A DNA stretch of 64,000 nucleotides from Tetrapyrgos nigripes (taxonomy: Eukaryota > Basidiomycota > Agaricomycetes > Agaricales > Campanellaceae), in NCBI GenBank assembly GCA_013368315.1, contig JAACJM010000032.1:62001-126000 (forward strand), read 5' to 3'. The stretch's first letter is position 1, and each line of letters opens with the position of its first letter. The notes under the pieces are model-generated. The model searched no databases, was not told the DNA's origin, and saw only the letters and a list, made by a program, of their open reading frames with translations. A program made the position numbers and the translations under genes. Shown piece by piece: positions 1 through 12,600 of this stretch.

Positions 1-2037
1 AATAGCTCGCTCAACTGGTATGCCAGATTGGTTCCCCGGTGCCGACTTTAAAAGAAAGGCAAAGACCTGGTCCAAGTATTCTATTGACCTCAAGGATCAA
101 CCTTGGGAAAAAGTACAATCGGAAATCGTAAGTGCCTTGAATTTCATGCTATCGCTCCCATGACTGAATGGACGTGTTTTGAACAGGCTGCAGGAACTGC
201 TCTCCCATCCTTTGTGACGCGCAACCTTGAAGGCATCGACACAGCGTCAGTCTCGGAGCAGGTCATTGAGGAGATTAAGAACTGTGCTGGAGTTGCTTAT
301 CTTGGTGAGTGAAGGTCACTGTATCTCTAGAGACTGCGACTGATTTTCCTACGTCTTTTATTACCCAAAACTCCGACGCATAAAGCTGGATCTGATACTG
401 TAAGTATTCATCGTTGTTTTTTAACTCAGGTTTCTAAACTGTCCGTAGTCCATCGCTCTAATGCGTTGCGCTATTCTTGCCTTGGCTACCCACCCAGAAG
501 TCCAAGAACGCGCTCAGAAAGAATTAGATTCGGTCTTGGGGACCGGAGGCTCTAATGGAAGACTTCCTGACTATGCTGATCGTGAAGATCTACCGTATTT
601 GAGTGCAATAATCAGCGAGACGCTCAGATACTATCCTGTAACGCCTCTAGGTGAGTATAGGCTTCTTTCAGACTCTCCTTCAGTGTAGTTGATCGAGAAC
701 ACCCTGCTTCTATTTGTTTGGACCTAATCTTAAAGCCTTGCCCCACGCCTGCTTGGAAGATGATGTTTATGAAGGGCATTATATCCCCAAAGGTTCAACG
801 GTGATCGGTAACTCTTGGTGAGAGCACTCGTTCGCATGATATTTGTGCACCGATGCTTACATCTTTTTAGGGCTATTCTTCACGATGAGAAGCTTTACCC
901 TGACCCGATGACATACAACCCTTCACGGTTCCTAAAACGCAAAACAGACTCAGGCAAGGAAATCGAGCCTCAGCCCAACCCTGCATTGTATGCATTTGGC
1001 TTTGGTCGTCGGTGCGTTTTCAATCTTATCCGTACTATAAGCCGGCTAATGATTTTCGTGCACTTTACTACAGCATCTGTCCCGGAAGATGGCTAGCACT
1101 CGACACTTCTTGGTTGGTCATTTCAAGTATCCTCGCGACATGCACTATCCAAAAAGCTCTTGATTCCAATGGAAAGGAAATGGAGCCTCTGGTTGAATAT
1201 GAGAGAGGTCTGGTCGAGTAAGCCTTCCCAGTCTTCGCTGTTGGTTTCATTCTTGATCTGATGGGCGTATAATATATAATAGTCACCTCAAGCCATACAG
1301 ATGTCGATTCGTTCCTCGATCTGAAGCCGCTATGAAGTTAATGAAGAATGGATTTTTGAGTGAGGAGGATTAATCTTGATAATGTGGCAATCTGGACTTT
1401 CTTTCTCTGCTCTGTTTCTTCGTATTGTACGGAATGTTATATATAATCATGCCATTTTCAATCTGGCGTAGAATTGTGTCGTCGATACAGGCTTCAAGTT
1501 TCGCATTTAATTTTTCGACCTCCACCATCACACGTTCGATTCCAAACACCCTTCCACTCCTGTTCCTCTTTCTCCTGCTTCAATCTGTTGGTCAAATACA
1601 CTCATCACAATGATCTGCTCTGGCTGGGGTGCTAGCAAATCCTACACGAATCATTTCGACATAACAGACGCGTCTGCTCGCGTCACGCAGATGCTTCGGA
1701 TTTTCCCCATCCCAATCCTCCGTCGTTTCTCAGTTGCAGGTTGACACAGAGAGCGACATGCGGCATTATGACTTGGAAATGTCTCAACTCCAGTCGCGTC
1801 TGCTGTATCTTCAGGCGAAACAAAGTTGCTGAGCAAGCACGTCGAGCAGCTGAAATCTCTTTCAGCTCCAATACGACGGCTGCCAGTCGAGCTTCTGGCT
1901 CGCATTTTCGTTATGGTCTGCGAAGAAGACGCAATTGTTTTTAGCCTTCATGCACAAATCGCTTGGCGTTTGCCGTTTGTACTGGCTTCAGTGTGCAGCG
2001 GTTGGGGTTGCTGTTGCTACTTCGCGACTGTGGAGTA
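1..2037. repeat. Segmental duplication, copy 1 (left part cut by window edge)
   Basis: This segment matches 28542-30578 at a constant offset of 28541 with about eight single-base differences and no indel seen (near 765, 1304, 1307, 1391, 1467, 1846, 1938 and 2013). It carries the 3' half of a P450 gene and the first part of an F-box pseudogene. Identity stops abruptly after position 2037. Copy 1 continues there with sequence still homologous to F-box genes (LWSNL against LWCNL in the intact gene at 31552), so copy 1 keeps the older arrangement at this junction. The left limit lies outside the window. Confidence 0.95.
6..1373 (+). CDS. Cytochrome P450, 3' part (partial at window start)
   Basis: This is the C-terminal two thirds of an ER-bound class II cytochrome P450 (haem-thiolate monooxygenase). 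Exons by splice signals are 6-127, 187-304, 386-399, 449-650, 736-817, 871-1011, 1074-1217 and 1283-1373. The reading contains the I-helix AGSDT, formed across a 14-nt mini-exon, the K-helix ETLR, and the haem-binding loop FGFGRRICPGR with the cysteine ligand; it ends GFLSEED. It is nearly identical to the complete gene at 27497-29914. Only one coding difference was seen: Val here (codon at 765) against Ile there; the changes at 1304 and 1307 are synonymous. No stop or frameshift is visible, so it could be functional if its 5' part, outside the window, exists. Substrate unknown. Confidence 0.9.
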
Positions 2038-4010
2038 ATTTGTGTACATTCTGGACCACCAAGGCTACTGCTCCTCGGCTTGAGCCACCATTGAAGCTCT
2101 GTTACGTTCTCAAAACCATCCTTTGTTGGTGGAGTTGCGCATCGAGCCCAACGAAGGACCGGGTGATCCCACCCTCCAGATGCTCACAGAGCAGTGCTCT
2201 CGATGGAAGCACGCTACAGTACTTGACCTTGTCGAGGAAAACTTTCCTGGCTTGGTGGATAGCAGATCTTTTCCACTACTCGAGACACTTATTATTGATG
2301 ATGAAAATGCTGAATCTGGGCACCCAGATCTACATCTCTTCAGTTCTGCTCCTCAACTCCAGAGTCCATACCCTAAAAATCAACAAGCTTCCACCCCTGG
2401 AAACTCTGGAAACCTTTACTCCCTGTCCCCAGATTACCAGTCTCATGGTATCTTGCCAGGGCTCCACTTACGATTTCTTCGAAGTACTCAACAAATTTTC
2501 CAACCTCAAAACTATGGTCTTTGCCGAAGTAGACCATAGTTATATCCCAGAATCTGAGAAAATCACTCCTCGGACTCTTCCCTATGTCACTGCAGTGGAG
2601 TTTCAGTTGTCAGGCGACGGACAACTGTCCCACGAGTACAACTCGCTCAGAATGCTCGTCGAGAAACTCACCCATCTCTGGCAACCCTAACTGTTGGTAC
2701 CAGTGCGTTTAGCTGGGGCATGTTCAAAGGCATATGGCCACCCAAACATTTTCCGACTTCTTCCAGCACTCTGGACACTCCTTAACAGCTCCCCACCTCA
2801 ACTACATCTCACTACCAGACCGAGAACTCATAGCACTCCTCAGGCTCAATCCATCTTTGGTAGAGCTTCACGTAAAAGAAATCCGTTGTAAAGATTACGA
2901 CTTCGCTGCTGTTGCATCTAGTGATGGTACTATCTGCAAATTCGAGGATATCATCACCCCTCTCCTCCTCACATCTCTCCATGTGTATAATCATGGGCTG
3001 GCATTAGCCTCACCTCTGGTTCCTAAACTAGAGAGGCTTCACTTTGTCGCAGATGGATTTTTATTCAACGACGAGCTGTTTTGGAAGATGGTCATGTCAA
3101 GGTGGATACCCAAGAGAGAGTATGCTCTGACCATCAGGGTTAGCTGTCTGAAGTCGGTTAAAATTCACATATTGAACAGTGCTCCTCATGCTCAACCCGT
3201 CTCTGGTCGAGCTTCGAGTCAAGGAGATCCGTTGCAAGGACTATAACTTTGCGTGCTATCCACATCATGTCTGCACTACTCAGTTTTCTCCATGCATATG
3301 ACCATGGTGTAGCCTTATCCTCTCCTCTAGTCCCTAAGCTAGAGAGACTGTTGAAATATATACCTTCCATGTATAGTAACTATGATTCTATATGGAGTTA
3401 TTATGAAACTTCTATGTAGTTATAAGTATAGCTAGTCCTTCAGGACATTCTCTGGACATTACTCTTATCTTCTACTATGTAGTGATATCTCTGTAGATAG
3501 CAATATGGCCAATGGCAATATCCTCTTAGTCTCTAGGTATGTCCATGGACAATGTAGATATTAGTAATTACATGCTCTTTATCTAGTATAAAAGCTCTCT
3601 GTAAAGTCGTAGTTACTACAGAACAATATCTAGTTCTATCTGCTCTACAAGCAACTCGTATCTAAGCTCTACTAGCTTTCTACTCAGCACTCTATTTGGT
3701 GAGCTCTATTGACTGGTCACCCTACACTAAATATTTGCTGCTTCATTAGAGACTCTACTTGGTTGCAGATGGAGATTTATTCGACGATGAGCTGTTTTGG
3801 AAGTTGATTGTGTCGAGATGGATACCAGAGGAAGAGTACGCTCAAACGATTGGAGTATGTTCATTGTGGTCTGTGAAGATTTGCGTTTTGGGCAGGGCAC
3901 TCCAGGAAGATGTGGAACTCAAGTTGAGGCGTTTAGAGAGGGTTGGGCTAGAGTTTTTTGTGCAGGCTGGAGAGGAAGAGGACAGTGAAGTGTATTCTAG
4001 CATGTTCTAA
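1611..4010 (+). pseudogene. F-box/LRR protein pseudogene, interrupted by a solo LTR
   Basis: The reading starts MICSGWG and follows the same order as the intact gene at 31552-33225: Cys-containing N-terminus, short coiled coil, F-box (SAPIRRLPVELLARIF, near 1858), then leucine-rich repeats. Frames change repeatedly (for example near 1735, 1825, 2010 and 2330) and there are stops, so it is not translatable. The C-terminal region is present twice: 2734-3180 and again from about 3180, restarting at LNPSLVELRVKEIRC. The second tail is split by the 400-bp LTR at 3349-3748 and resumes at 3759 (VADGDLFDDELFWK). F-box proteins act as substrate adaptors of SCF ubiquitin ligases; this copy is almost certainly dead. 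Confidence 0.85.
3349..3748 (+). mobile_element. Solo LTR, Ty1/copia-like, in an F-box pseudogene
   Basis: A 400-bp AT-rich insert begins TGTTGAA and ends TTCATTA, a decayed inverted match (a perfect end would be TTCAACA). It is flanked by the 5-bp direct repeat GAGAC at 3344-3348 and 3749-3753. Removing the insert and one GAGAC restores continuous F-box homology (PLVPKLERL followed by VADGDLFDDELFW). TATAAAAG at 3587-3594 is a likely LTR promoter box. There is no internal retrotransposon sequence, so this is a solo LTR left by LTR-LTR recombination. The copia assignment rests on size, ends and duplication length only. Confidence 0.85.
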
Positions 4011-4339
4011 GACACTGTGTCATGGATATGCATATATCAACCTTCAGTCTTGTCAGGTAGCTACATTCTCAAGCACAAGATCACTGCATAAATACAGCAA
4101 ATGGAGTTGGGGATATGCCTCTATGGACAAGATTTCTATTTCAGAACTGGTATGATTGGGAAATTTGTATACTGAAGGATGTAAATGGTGTAATCTCATG
4201 AATAACCCTGGTGTCAACTTAGTCACGGAAGAGGCTGGTCAACGGTAGTTGTGCCATAAGTGAGGCTTCTACAAGTCATAGGTAAAACAGAATGGAAATT
4301 GAGACTAGCAGCGATAATCTACATATTCCTAAGTAACTG
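4011..4339. other. Gene-free spacer
   Basis: I see nothing convincing between the end of the F-box pseudogene and the convergent F-box gene on the minus strand. Confidence 0.5.
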
Positions 4340-5960
4340 TTAATGCCGTTTCTCTTCTTCTACTTCATACCTCAAAGATCTGTCTTGCGTCCTAGAGACC
4401 GTGTAGAAGAACGGGAGGATGCACAGCCCAGTGCCAACATGCACTTCGGTAGGCTGCAAATTCTCAACGGTCTCTTGGAGAGTCCTCGACATCTGCATGT
4501 AATAGTTCATCCCTAGTTGAGGACCACATGGCATATTTCGGCAAGAGCGAGAAGAGGTTGGACTAAGGTAGAGGGATTTGAGTCTCAGCAAAGAGTGAGC
4601 ATGGTCCACCACGTCACCCTAAGTATTTTGTAATCAGTCCAATGAAGAAAGGAGAAAAGGTGCCAATCATGAGACGATCTCATCGCCGTTCAAATGTACA
4701 GACAGACTCTCCAGATTGGTGCAACTGGATAACGTCTCCAGATTGTGCAGCCCTATACACCATCTCCCTTTGTAATGTGGTTGGATTTTCAACTCATGCA
4801 GAGACTCTGCAAATATGGGGAGAACACTGCCAAAAAACAGATCAGCGAGTTCATTGGATTCCTGGAACGTGACCTTACTGGCCATGCTGCTGAGTTGCAA
4901 TACCTGTAGTTTTGAGTGGAAGTGCGAAATGTAGTCCAAAAGTGTGCGGTCTGGATCACAGACAACGATGAGACTCTCCAAAGAGACATTCCAAAAATTG
5001 CCTATGCCTATATACCAACTGTGCACTTCAAGACTGGAGAGGCATTGGAGATGGGGCATAATCATTGCTGGGACCGGAACCACCATCTTTAGGTTCTCGA
5101 CTTTAAGATTCTTGATCTTTAAGGCTGGAGTTCTCCTGGCATCTAGCACACTCTTGGACAGATCAATGAACGAACACGGCTTTGACGGGGAATATGGTGC
5201 TAGGATTTGTAGAGTCTGGATATCGGGACTGTTCATGATCGCAGTGGTAAGAGGTCCAAAGATGTTCTTTTCAAAGCCATCATTGGGGAATCGTCTTACA
5301 CTAATGAGGAGAGTGTGAAGGTTGTGCAGGCAACTGAGGCAAATGGTATCTGAATAACCAAGGAGTTCTCCTGCCAAAGTGAATTCAGATAATGATGGTA
5401 GCTTCGAGATGACTTTGAAAACTTGATCATATATCTATCCCTGAACATTCCTAGACATCTCCCAGCTATGAAAGTTTCGGTATCATGAGTGGGGAACATA
5501 CCAGCCTGTAAAGATGACTCACCTGAACGATTTCAGGTTGACAAGTTTGCAAAGTGCAATAGGGAGAATGTCTCGCCATGTGTCGAGTATTTCTTGGCTC
5601 GCATCATCGCACGGATAATTTACTCTCAACGTCCTAACATATGTTGCCAAACCCCTCTGATCCTTCCTCAAAGGATCTTCGGATCTGCAGAGAGCCTCAC
5701 AGAACGGGATGCTCCGCCATACAAGAGCAGAACTGTCAGTCTTGAGAACAATTTCTGAAAACAGGATGGGCTCGACAACGGCACTGAGGCCTTTGCAGGT
5801 GCTCCTCAGGTATTTTCTGTTAGAGCCATTCTGTTAAAAAAGATGGAAAGGTAAGGCATACTTGAATGGCAGTCCAGCATGCAAAAAAGAAACAGTGCAC
5901 CCCAAGCTCAAGAACAATTGCATGCAAAATTTTGATTGGAAGCTCTAAGAATGCAGACAT
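4340..5960 (-). CDS. F-box/LRR-type protein (multi-exon)
   Basis: Start chosen at 5960 because exon 5960-5862 encodes MSAFLELPIKILHAIVLEL, a typical fungal F-box opening. Exon 5830-5523 follows in frame (STCKGLSAVVEPILFSEIVL, then TYVRTLRVNYP). The long exon ending near 4670 holds leucine-rich stretches (LSCLHNLHTLLIS, LQCLSSLEVHSW, LESLSVHLNG). A phase-0 intron then leads to GDVVDHAHSLLRLKSLYL and a stop at 4340. The junction between 5523 and about 5430 could not be resolved: no acceptor in the visible sequence joins cleanly, so an intron is mis-modelled or the gene has a frameshift. Expected role is SCF substrate recognition. It is divergent from the F-box group at 1611 and 31552. Confidence 0.7.
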
Positions 5961-8900
5961 GGAATATCAGGATCGGACAGGGAGAATATATGTGCACTCA
6001 GGTAAGGAATGATTGCTTCGAGTTTAGGTTCGTTCCAAGCCCCTTCTCTGATTGGCTGGATTTGTTTGCGGCACTTTATTGTTTATCGTTATTGACGTGC
6101 CTTCAGAAGTGAAGGGCGGAACTTTGCAGGGCTTGTTCTGAACTTACTTCGAGTTCCTGTGGGGCCCCATGTTTGGCCTTTCACACGCAGTTGGGATTTT
6201 GCCTGCCATCGTAGATGGTGAGCAGCTCGTTCAGTTTCCCCAATCTGCCTAGAAACTTCCAAAGTGTACATTTTGTATCTACTACAGTCCTGTAGTCTTT
6301 TCCATGAAGAAAACAGTACTGTTTTGAGTTTGGAAATCTCAACGCGTCTTCACTTCACATGACCTGCAACCATGACTTCAGAATCATATAGGTTTTCATT
6401 GTTGTCAACTTTGCTCAGCTTCCACCTGTTACAGAGCAGCCACTTTTTCCCTCTCTACAACAAGAAGATACACTGCAATCAAGATGGTCACATCCTTTAT
6501 CGTTCAATTTCGTGAAGTCTATGTCTTTCAGTCGTGAAACGTCAACCTGGCAGGGAAATGATCTGCTTCAAGTGCAGTTCAGGCAGCTATTAAGGAATGC
6601 ATCCACCGGTGGACTTCGGCTTTCTGACTGGGAGTTGCTTCAAACATGTTACAGGCCTAACCTTTCACAACGACTCTTCTGATGCTGTCTGTCTTTTTAC
6701 CACAACTGAAATCGTTGATTACACCACTTTAGATCAACCCTGGCTTGGATAGCATGCAAGAACGTTGGCCGAGGTGCTCACAAGGTGTCTGCAGAAGACT
6801 GTGGTCCTGAACTGTAACTTGTGCTGGCGAAAGGTGCAAAAGTTATGGTGACCTGAAATCTATGGCAGACTATAACTTTCTGCACTCACATTTTCTATGG
6901 CTTACTGTTTGCTTGTTTTCTACAGGTCTTGTGAACAGCACTGTTGGGACCGTTGTTGACATTGTCTGGACGCTTGGTTGTGCCCTCGTTGTGAGGTCCT
7001 GACATACACAGGACCCCCGTGAGGGCTTTTGAAGAAGCAAGAGAAACTGTAGATATGCTGCAGCATATCCTCTGATTAGAAGCTTTACGCTGCTGCAGCA
7101 ATGACTCTGATTACAGGGCCAAACTGCTGCAGCCCAGCCTCTTAATCAGTGTCGTGGTTTTCCCAAGGGTATGGCCTGACTCCCACCTACATATCATGAT
7201 TGATGGGCATGCCAGTGAAGACAGTTGACACTGTCATTGATGATGACAAACACCCTCTCATTGCTGTTGGACTAATTAGACCCCCAGTCTTGTCTGGCCT
7301 TTAAGTAAGATTTTCGGGTCAACGAAGACCCCTTCTGCCCATCTTAGGTTGAAGCACCACGGGTCTGTCCTTTTCTGAGCTTGCCGTTAAATCTGTAAAA
7401 AAAATCCGTAAATAACTACAATACAATGATACAATACAACAGTCTGTACCAATACTAATCATGTTGCCTGCTGCATATGTTGTCAGAGAACGAGAATGAA
7501 ATCATGTGCCAGGGGTGAGTCTGGCAGCAGAGCTGGGTGGGGAATACTCTTGGCCCTCGAGTGTGGAGTCTGAGTCTGGCAGGAAGAATAAGAGAAGGGA
7601 AAGGAGGAGAGCAGGAGAACAGAAGAAGGAGCAGTGTTGACGGGAAACTGACGGGGAACTGATGACAATGTATCATGTGATGTTGAGCGTGTCTTGATGT
7701 GTCTCGACGCGTTTGTGCAAAAATGCTACACTTTCCTGGACTGTCTCGTACTCAACTACACAATTCAATAGGGTGAATACACTAGGAGTAGTATAGACTA
7801 CCTCCAGAGATATACATGTTCACTATGACTGAGAATTTTTGTGTATGATTGCAAAATTCCAAAAAGATTCAGCCAAGTCCTGCGCAATTGAACCATACCA
7901 TCCATTGAAAAATGAAATGAGTATTCCTACTATATAGATTGTAGCACTAGATACCCACCAGAATGATTCTGATTTAGTGTATGATCAAAATTCAGTGCAA
8001 AAAGTTGAGTGTGATTTGGTTACCAGTGTAGTATAACTTGCCAATACCTTTCTATCTAAGTACTACACTTATACCTGTTGCTTATTTACTATTGAGGTAT
8101 AGCATCACTCTCAGAAGCAACTTCAGAGGTATGAATGTCCAAAGAGAATAAAAGTCTGAACTCCTCATAATAGACTCCCATGCATTTCCTGGGTGCTTAG
8201 CATGCCAGCTCGGTCTTTGCTTTGGCTCGTGTTGGGTAGACAGAGCTCTTTCGACCTCAGAAAAGTTCGGGATATGTTTCAACTATGTAAGAGCCCTCCC
8301 TAAATATTTTTGGTCCTTATCCTTTGAGTGATACACAATATAATTGGGAGTTAATACAAAACTGTCATAAAATGGTCAATCTGGAACATTTGTCTTGAAT
8401 TAGAGATATCATATAGTGCTTCATAAATCGTCAAAAAATAGCAAAATGTCATGGATAGCATAAAAATTGTTAATATAAAGTACCCAGCCATATTACGGCC
8501 ATCTGAAATTGGCAGAGCCTTACAAGCACTTGGCATGCAAAAACTTCAAAAAGGTGCATCATCCAAAAGCTCAAACCTATATCTAACTTGCTAGACCCCA
8601 TGGCATATATTGACATTTGACACAAAGACTTTCAGCTGAGTCCGAATGCATATTCAGCTCTTATATTTGAGCTCTGGGTGTGATCTTAGCAGTTGAGGTC
8701 ACATAGTATAGAGAAAAAAGCTTGCGCTGCACATAAAGGTTGAATTAACATCGAACGCTATGTATGCAGCCACTTAGCACTGTTTATTTTTGACCAGAAA
8801 GCAATTGTATACATACACAATACACTTACCATTAAGCAGTATGGATCATACATGCCCAAGAATTTATAATGATGGTTATTCTTTCAGCCACAATTGCTGC

Positions 8901-9666
8901 TGATCAACTGCAGATTGACATTTGGTACCCAAACATCCCTGGGAATGCCAGATAGTACTGCTAATTCCTTTAGAAGTGTTTTACACAACTCAATCAACCA
9001 CTTGCACTCTTATATAAGTGTACACCAAATTGTATAAAATATCGGGGAACAGTGGCAAGTCATACCTGCATAATCTGTCTTGAAATAACCATACATGAAC
9101 ATTGTCGTCTATTAACATAACATGACACAGCACGTTATGCACCACGAACTTATACACATCCATCTGGCTGAATGCGTGCAACAAATGGCGCATAATGACC
9201 CGAGCCTAAAGCGGCCATGCTGACCCTGATTTGATGCAGAAACCGGTATGAACAGATATCCTGGCAGATTCCTAATTAATCATTCAAGTCCAAACTATGA
9301 CGGCACCTACCAAGGTATGTGCGTTGTTATATGTTTTTGGTGGGTTTTTTCCCCCTAATCTTTGTGTTTTCTTCTGAACCAGAATGCAGCTCTTGAGGTC
9401 AACCTTTGATTTCAGGTTGGGTTTAATGGGAAATGTAAGAGTCTGGTAGTCAAAGGTGAAGGAATACATATGGCTACCTGGTGGTGGCGGGCGCAATAAG
9501 CAGGTGTGGGAAATGGAACTGAGCTTCCAGAGAACCAAGACCGAGCTGGAGAACCTGCTGACCAACAAAATACTGATGAGTATGCGATGTGAGCGATTAT
9601 TACAGCAGTGAGAACGGTGGACAGGGAGCTGATGATCTAGATCTGAGGCTGCCAAATAAGGAATAA
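5961..9666. other. Long stretch without recognisable genes
   Basis: Only short open frames without family resemblance, codon bias or coherent splice structure are visible here. The sequence is AT-leaning with many short palindromes, as in decayed transposon or intergenic DNA. I cannot name any element in it. Confidence 0.5.
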
Positions 9667-9680
9667 TTATGCTGAAAACC
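9667..9680. repeat. LINE target-site duplication, left copy
   Basis: TTATGCTGAAAACC here is repeated exactly at 20679-20692 and brackets the LINE. It is followed directly by a run of twelve T, the complement of the LINE poly(A) tail. Confidence 0.9.
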
Positions 9681-12600
9681 TTTTTTTTTTTTGGAGGAGC
9701 ATTTAGATAGCCATTTGCTATACGACATGGTCATTAGCTCAGGCCTGCAATCGGGGGGGGGAGGGATTTAAACCTTGGCAGTACATATGGTGACATAGAA
9801 TCATAGAACATAATCATAGTTTCCTCCCAGGGGAAATGCCTTTACACAAAACATGTGGGACTCAGAGCAGAAAACGAAAGTCATCGTTACGAATAAAACT
9901 GTTAAAACCAAAGAGAACTCTCAATCATCAGAACAGGCAAGCCTATCCCTCTTGAGAGGGGAAACCGTTCATTGAGGCGAGTTGCCTCGCCTCTCGTGGC
10001 TCCCAGTTCTTCTTATGAGATCCTGCTCAATACCCACTAAAACCCCTGCCATTTTAGTCCAGTCTTTGGGTAGATCTTTTTCACTGTGAAGTAGGCCCTT
10101 CCATGTGTTTTCAACGACCTTTTTTGGTATTGCCTTGTGCTCATATTTCTGATTAGTCATCCTGCCATCCAATTTAAGTCTTTCGTTCATCATCTTCCAC
10201 CACCTGTTCGTTATCTCTGTTTCAGAGAACGGCATGTCATCTTTGGCCATGATTCATTCGCAGCGCAGGACCCATATCAGGTACACAGATTCCATAATTA
10301 GTATTCTCCAAAAACGCATATCTCCTTGTACGCGTTTTTCTGATTGACTGTTTATCACTTCGCAAGCCACAGCTCCAATGATCATTCCAATCCCTGGGTG
10401 ATACCATTCTTTGATGGACTTCCTTTCCCAGAGTGTTCTTGCAAGTTCCAGATCAGCACTTGACCTGGTGACTCACAGTCTGTCAAGATGTGCTCCATGT
10501 CGTCAAGTCTACCATCGTGTTGACAGCGGGCTCGTTCTCTTTTCTCCTCAGAGTTTGAGTGTTCCCAGTGTGAGCCTGTCATATAGGCATCATGTATTGT
10601 CATCCAAAGGAAGTTTCTTGTTTTTCTTGCAAGATCTTTATGTCTAATTGCTTTCCAGATTCCTTCTTCTTTGGGGATTACCCCGAAGGCCTCTTCTACT
10701 TGGGTTTGTACTTTCTCAAGGTTTATAGTTGTTCGCTGCCTAGATCCATTTTTCTTTCACTCTTTTTTCGGTTTTTGCTCACGAATAGCTTGGTACGCTA
10801 GTGCTTGCGTCATTTCACTGAGCTTTGCACCTGTTACCTCTAGTTCTATGGAGTTGGGAATGATAATACTGTCCACTGCTTCTTTTTCGGCTCCAGCTCC
10901 AGTGAGTTGTCACGAATTGCACCCCGCCTATTCATTTCATTTCTATTCTCTTCCTTTTATCACTCATTTCCCACTCTATTTACTTTTAACCCCATAAACA
11001 CCAACCGTTTCCCGTCATCGTCTATAGTTACCATCTTCCCAGATCTATGACTCACATACTTATCTCTATCACTTCCTATCTCCACGGACGTTCCCACTGT
11101 CAATCATTCTTCATGATCCAGTACCTTCATCTATCCATATTTAACTCATTATTCTCTCATCCTTGACATCCCCACATGGTACCGTTTATTACTTACCTAC
11201 TTCGTCGTCTTTCCCGCTTTTGCCATCAAATGTCTGTTTTCCATACAGGAGCCATCGGTCACAACAGTAGTTGGTTCTTGGGCTGGGCCTTGACCCAGGG
11301 CAGTGTCTTGTAAGTCTTCATTGATCTCCCCTTTGGTAAACACTCGGAAAGTGTCTGTTAGTGTGCCTCTAACTGTAATTCTATTGTCAAATATTTCAAT
11401 ATCTTTGTCCTCTGATTTTGGTGCACTTAGTGGTTCGTGGTCTTCTGGTTGAGTTTGACGAGGATCCCACTTAGGCGGTAGAGTGTCTAATAGCATTCTT
11501 GCTCGGGACATACACGCATGGGGATTGAGGCAACAGTACATATCACTAATCCATATGCATTGCTGGCACTGACATAAGTTGTCTGCCTTATGTTCCTCTT
11601 CCAGTAGTTGATTTGCAAGGTCTTCAGCTTGGCCTACTATACGTAGATTATGATGTTTTTCGTTTTTAAGGCACTCACTGGCAGCTGACCTATTTAGCAG
11701 ACAGATTTTTGCATTAGCGTGTCCATGGTACCATATAGACATCTCTTGAAGTATATCCCGTGAGTACGCCAAGCCCTCTTGTCTGATTTTAAAGTCTCTT
11801 ATAGTTTTCATGATTCGTTGTAGGTCATCTACCACAGCCATTTTCGCGTTTTTCTTGGGGAGTGTTTTCCACGTTTGTAGTAGTGGATTAATTTTGATCC
11901 TTCTATCTACATTTTCTTCTGTTAGATTTCTAGGCAAGTGATGAGCAAAGAGAGCATCTGTGACTTTGGCCCATAGTGGACGGTTCTCGCCAAAGGTAAG
12001 GTATGATTTTGCCCACATTATATCAATGGCTTTGTTTTGGGCTTCAATGTCTAGGACTTCTCTGCTGCCCCTTTTTATCGGTCCATGTACAGTCTCCTTG
12101 TTTACTGGGCTTTTTTCTTTTTCTGCCCAAATAAAATTTCGCACTTGTTTCATCACCTTCTTTTCCACTTGTTTTGGCATCCCCTGCACCTGCGTTAGGA
12201 ATTGTGTCATTCCACCAATGACCATTTGGACAATGTGCTGGCGGCCTTCCATCGTTGGAGAGCTTCTGTTCCAGTGTTCTAGGTTGGAGTCAATTTTCTC
12301 TAGGGTGGGTTCCCAAATACTGATATTTTTAATGTTGTTACCGAACCATGCTCCCAATATTCGTACAGCTTCACCTTCAACTGCTATGTGTAGCCACTCT
12401 GGGAGAGGGTGTTTGTTGTCCTGAGTCTGTCAAGTCTGTATTACTCTTGCCCTGTATGTTTCTGTTCCTATTGGTATAATTTCTGTTTTTGCAATGTTAA
12501 ATTTTGCTTTTGACGCTATGCACCATTTGTCCAGAATTTGTTGTAGTTCTTCAAAGTCATCATCTGCACTAAGGAAGACAGTTGTATTGTCTGCAAAGAG

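Noticed and set aside
7140..7300. Frame with VKTVDTVIDDDKHPLIAVG that looks protein-like
   Set aside because: Short, closed by stops on both sides and without homologous neighbours; could be an old transposon relic but cannot be supported.
6000..9600. CRISPR-like or satellite repeats in the gene-free stretch
   Set aside because: Short palindromes only; no regular repeat-spacer pattern or tandem unit, and the host is a eukaryote.
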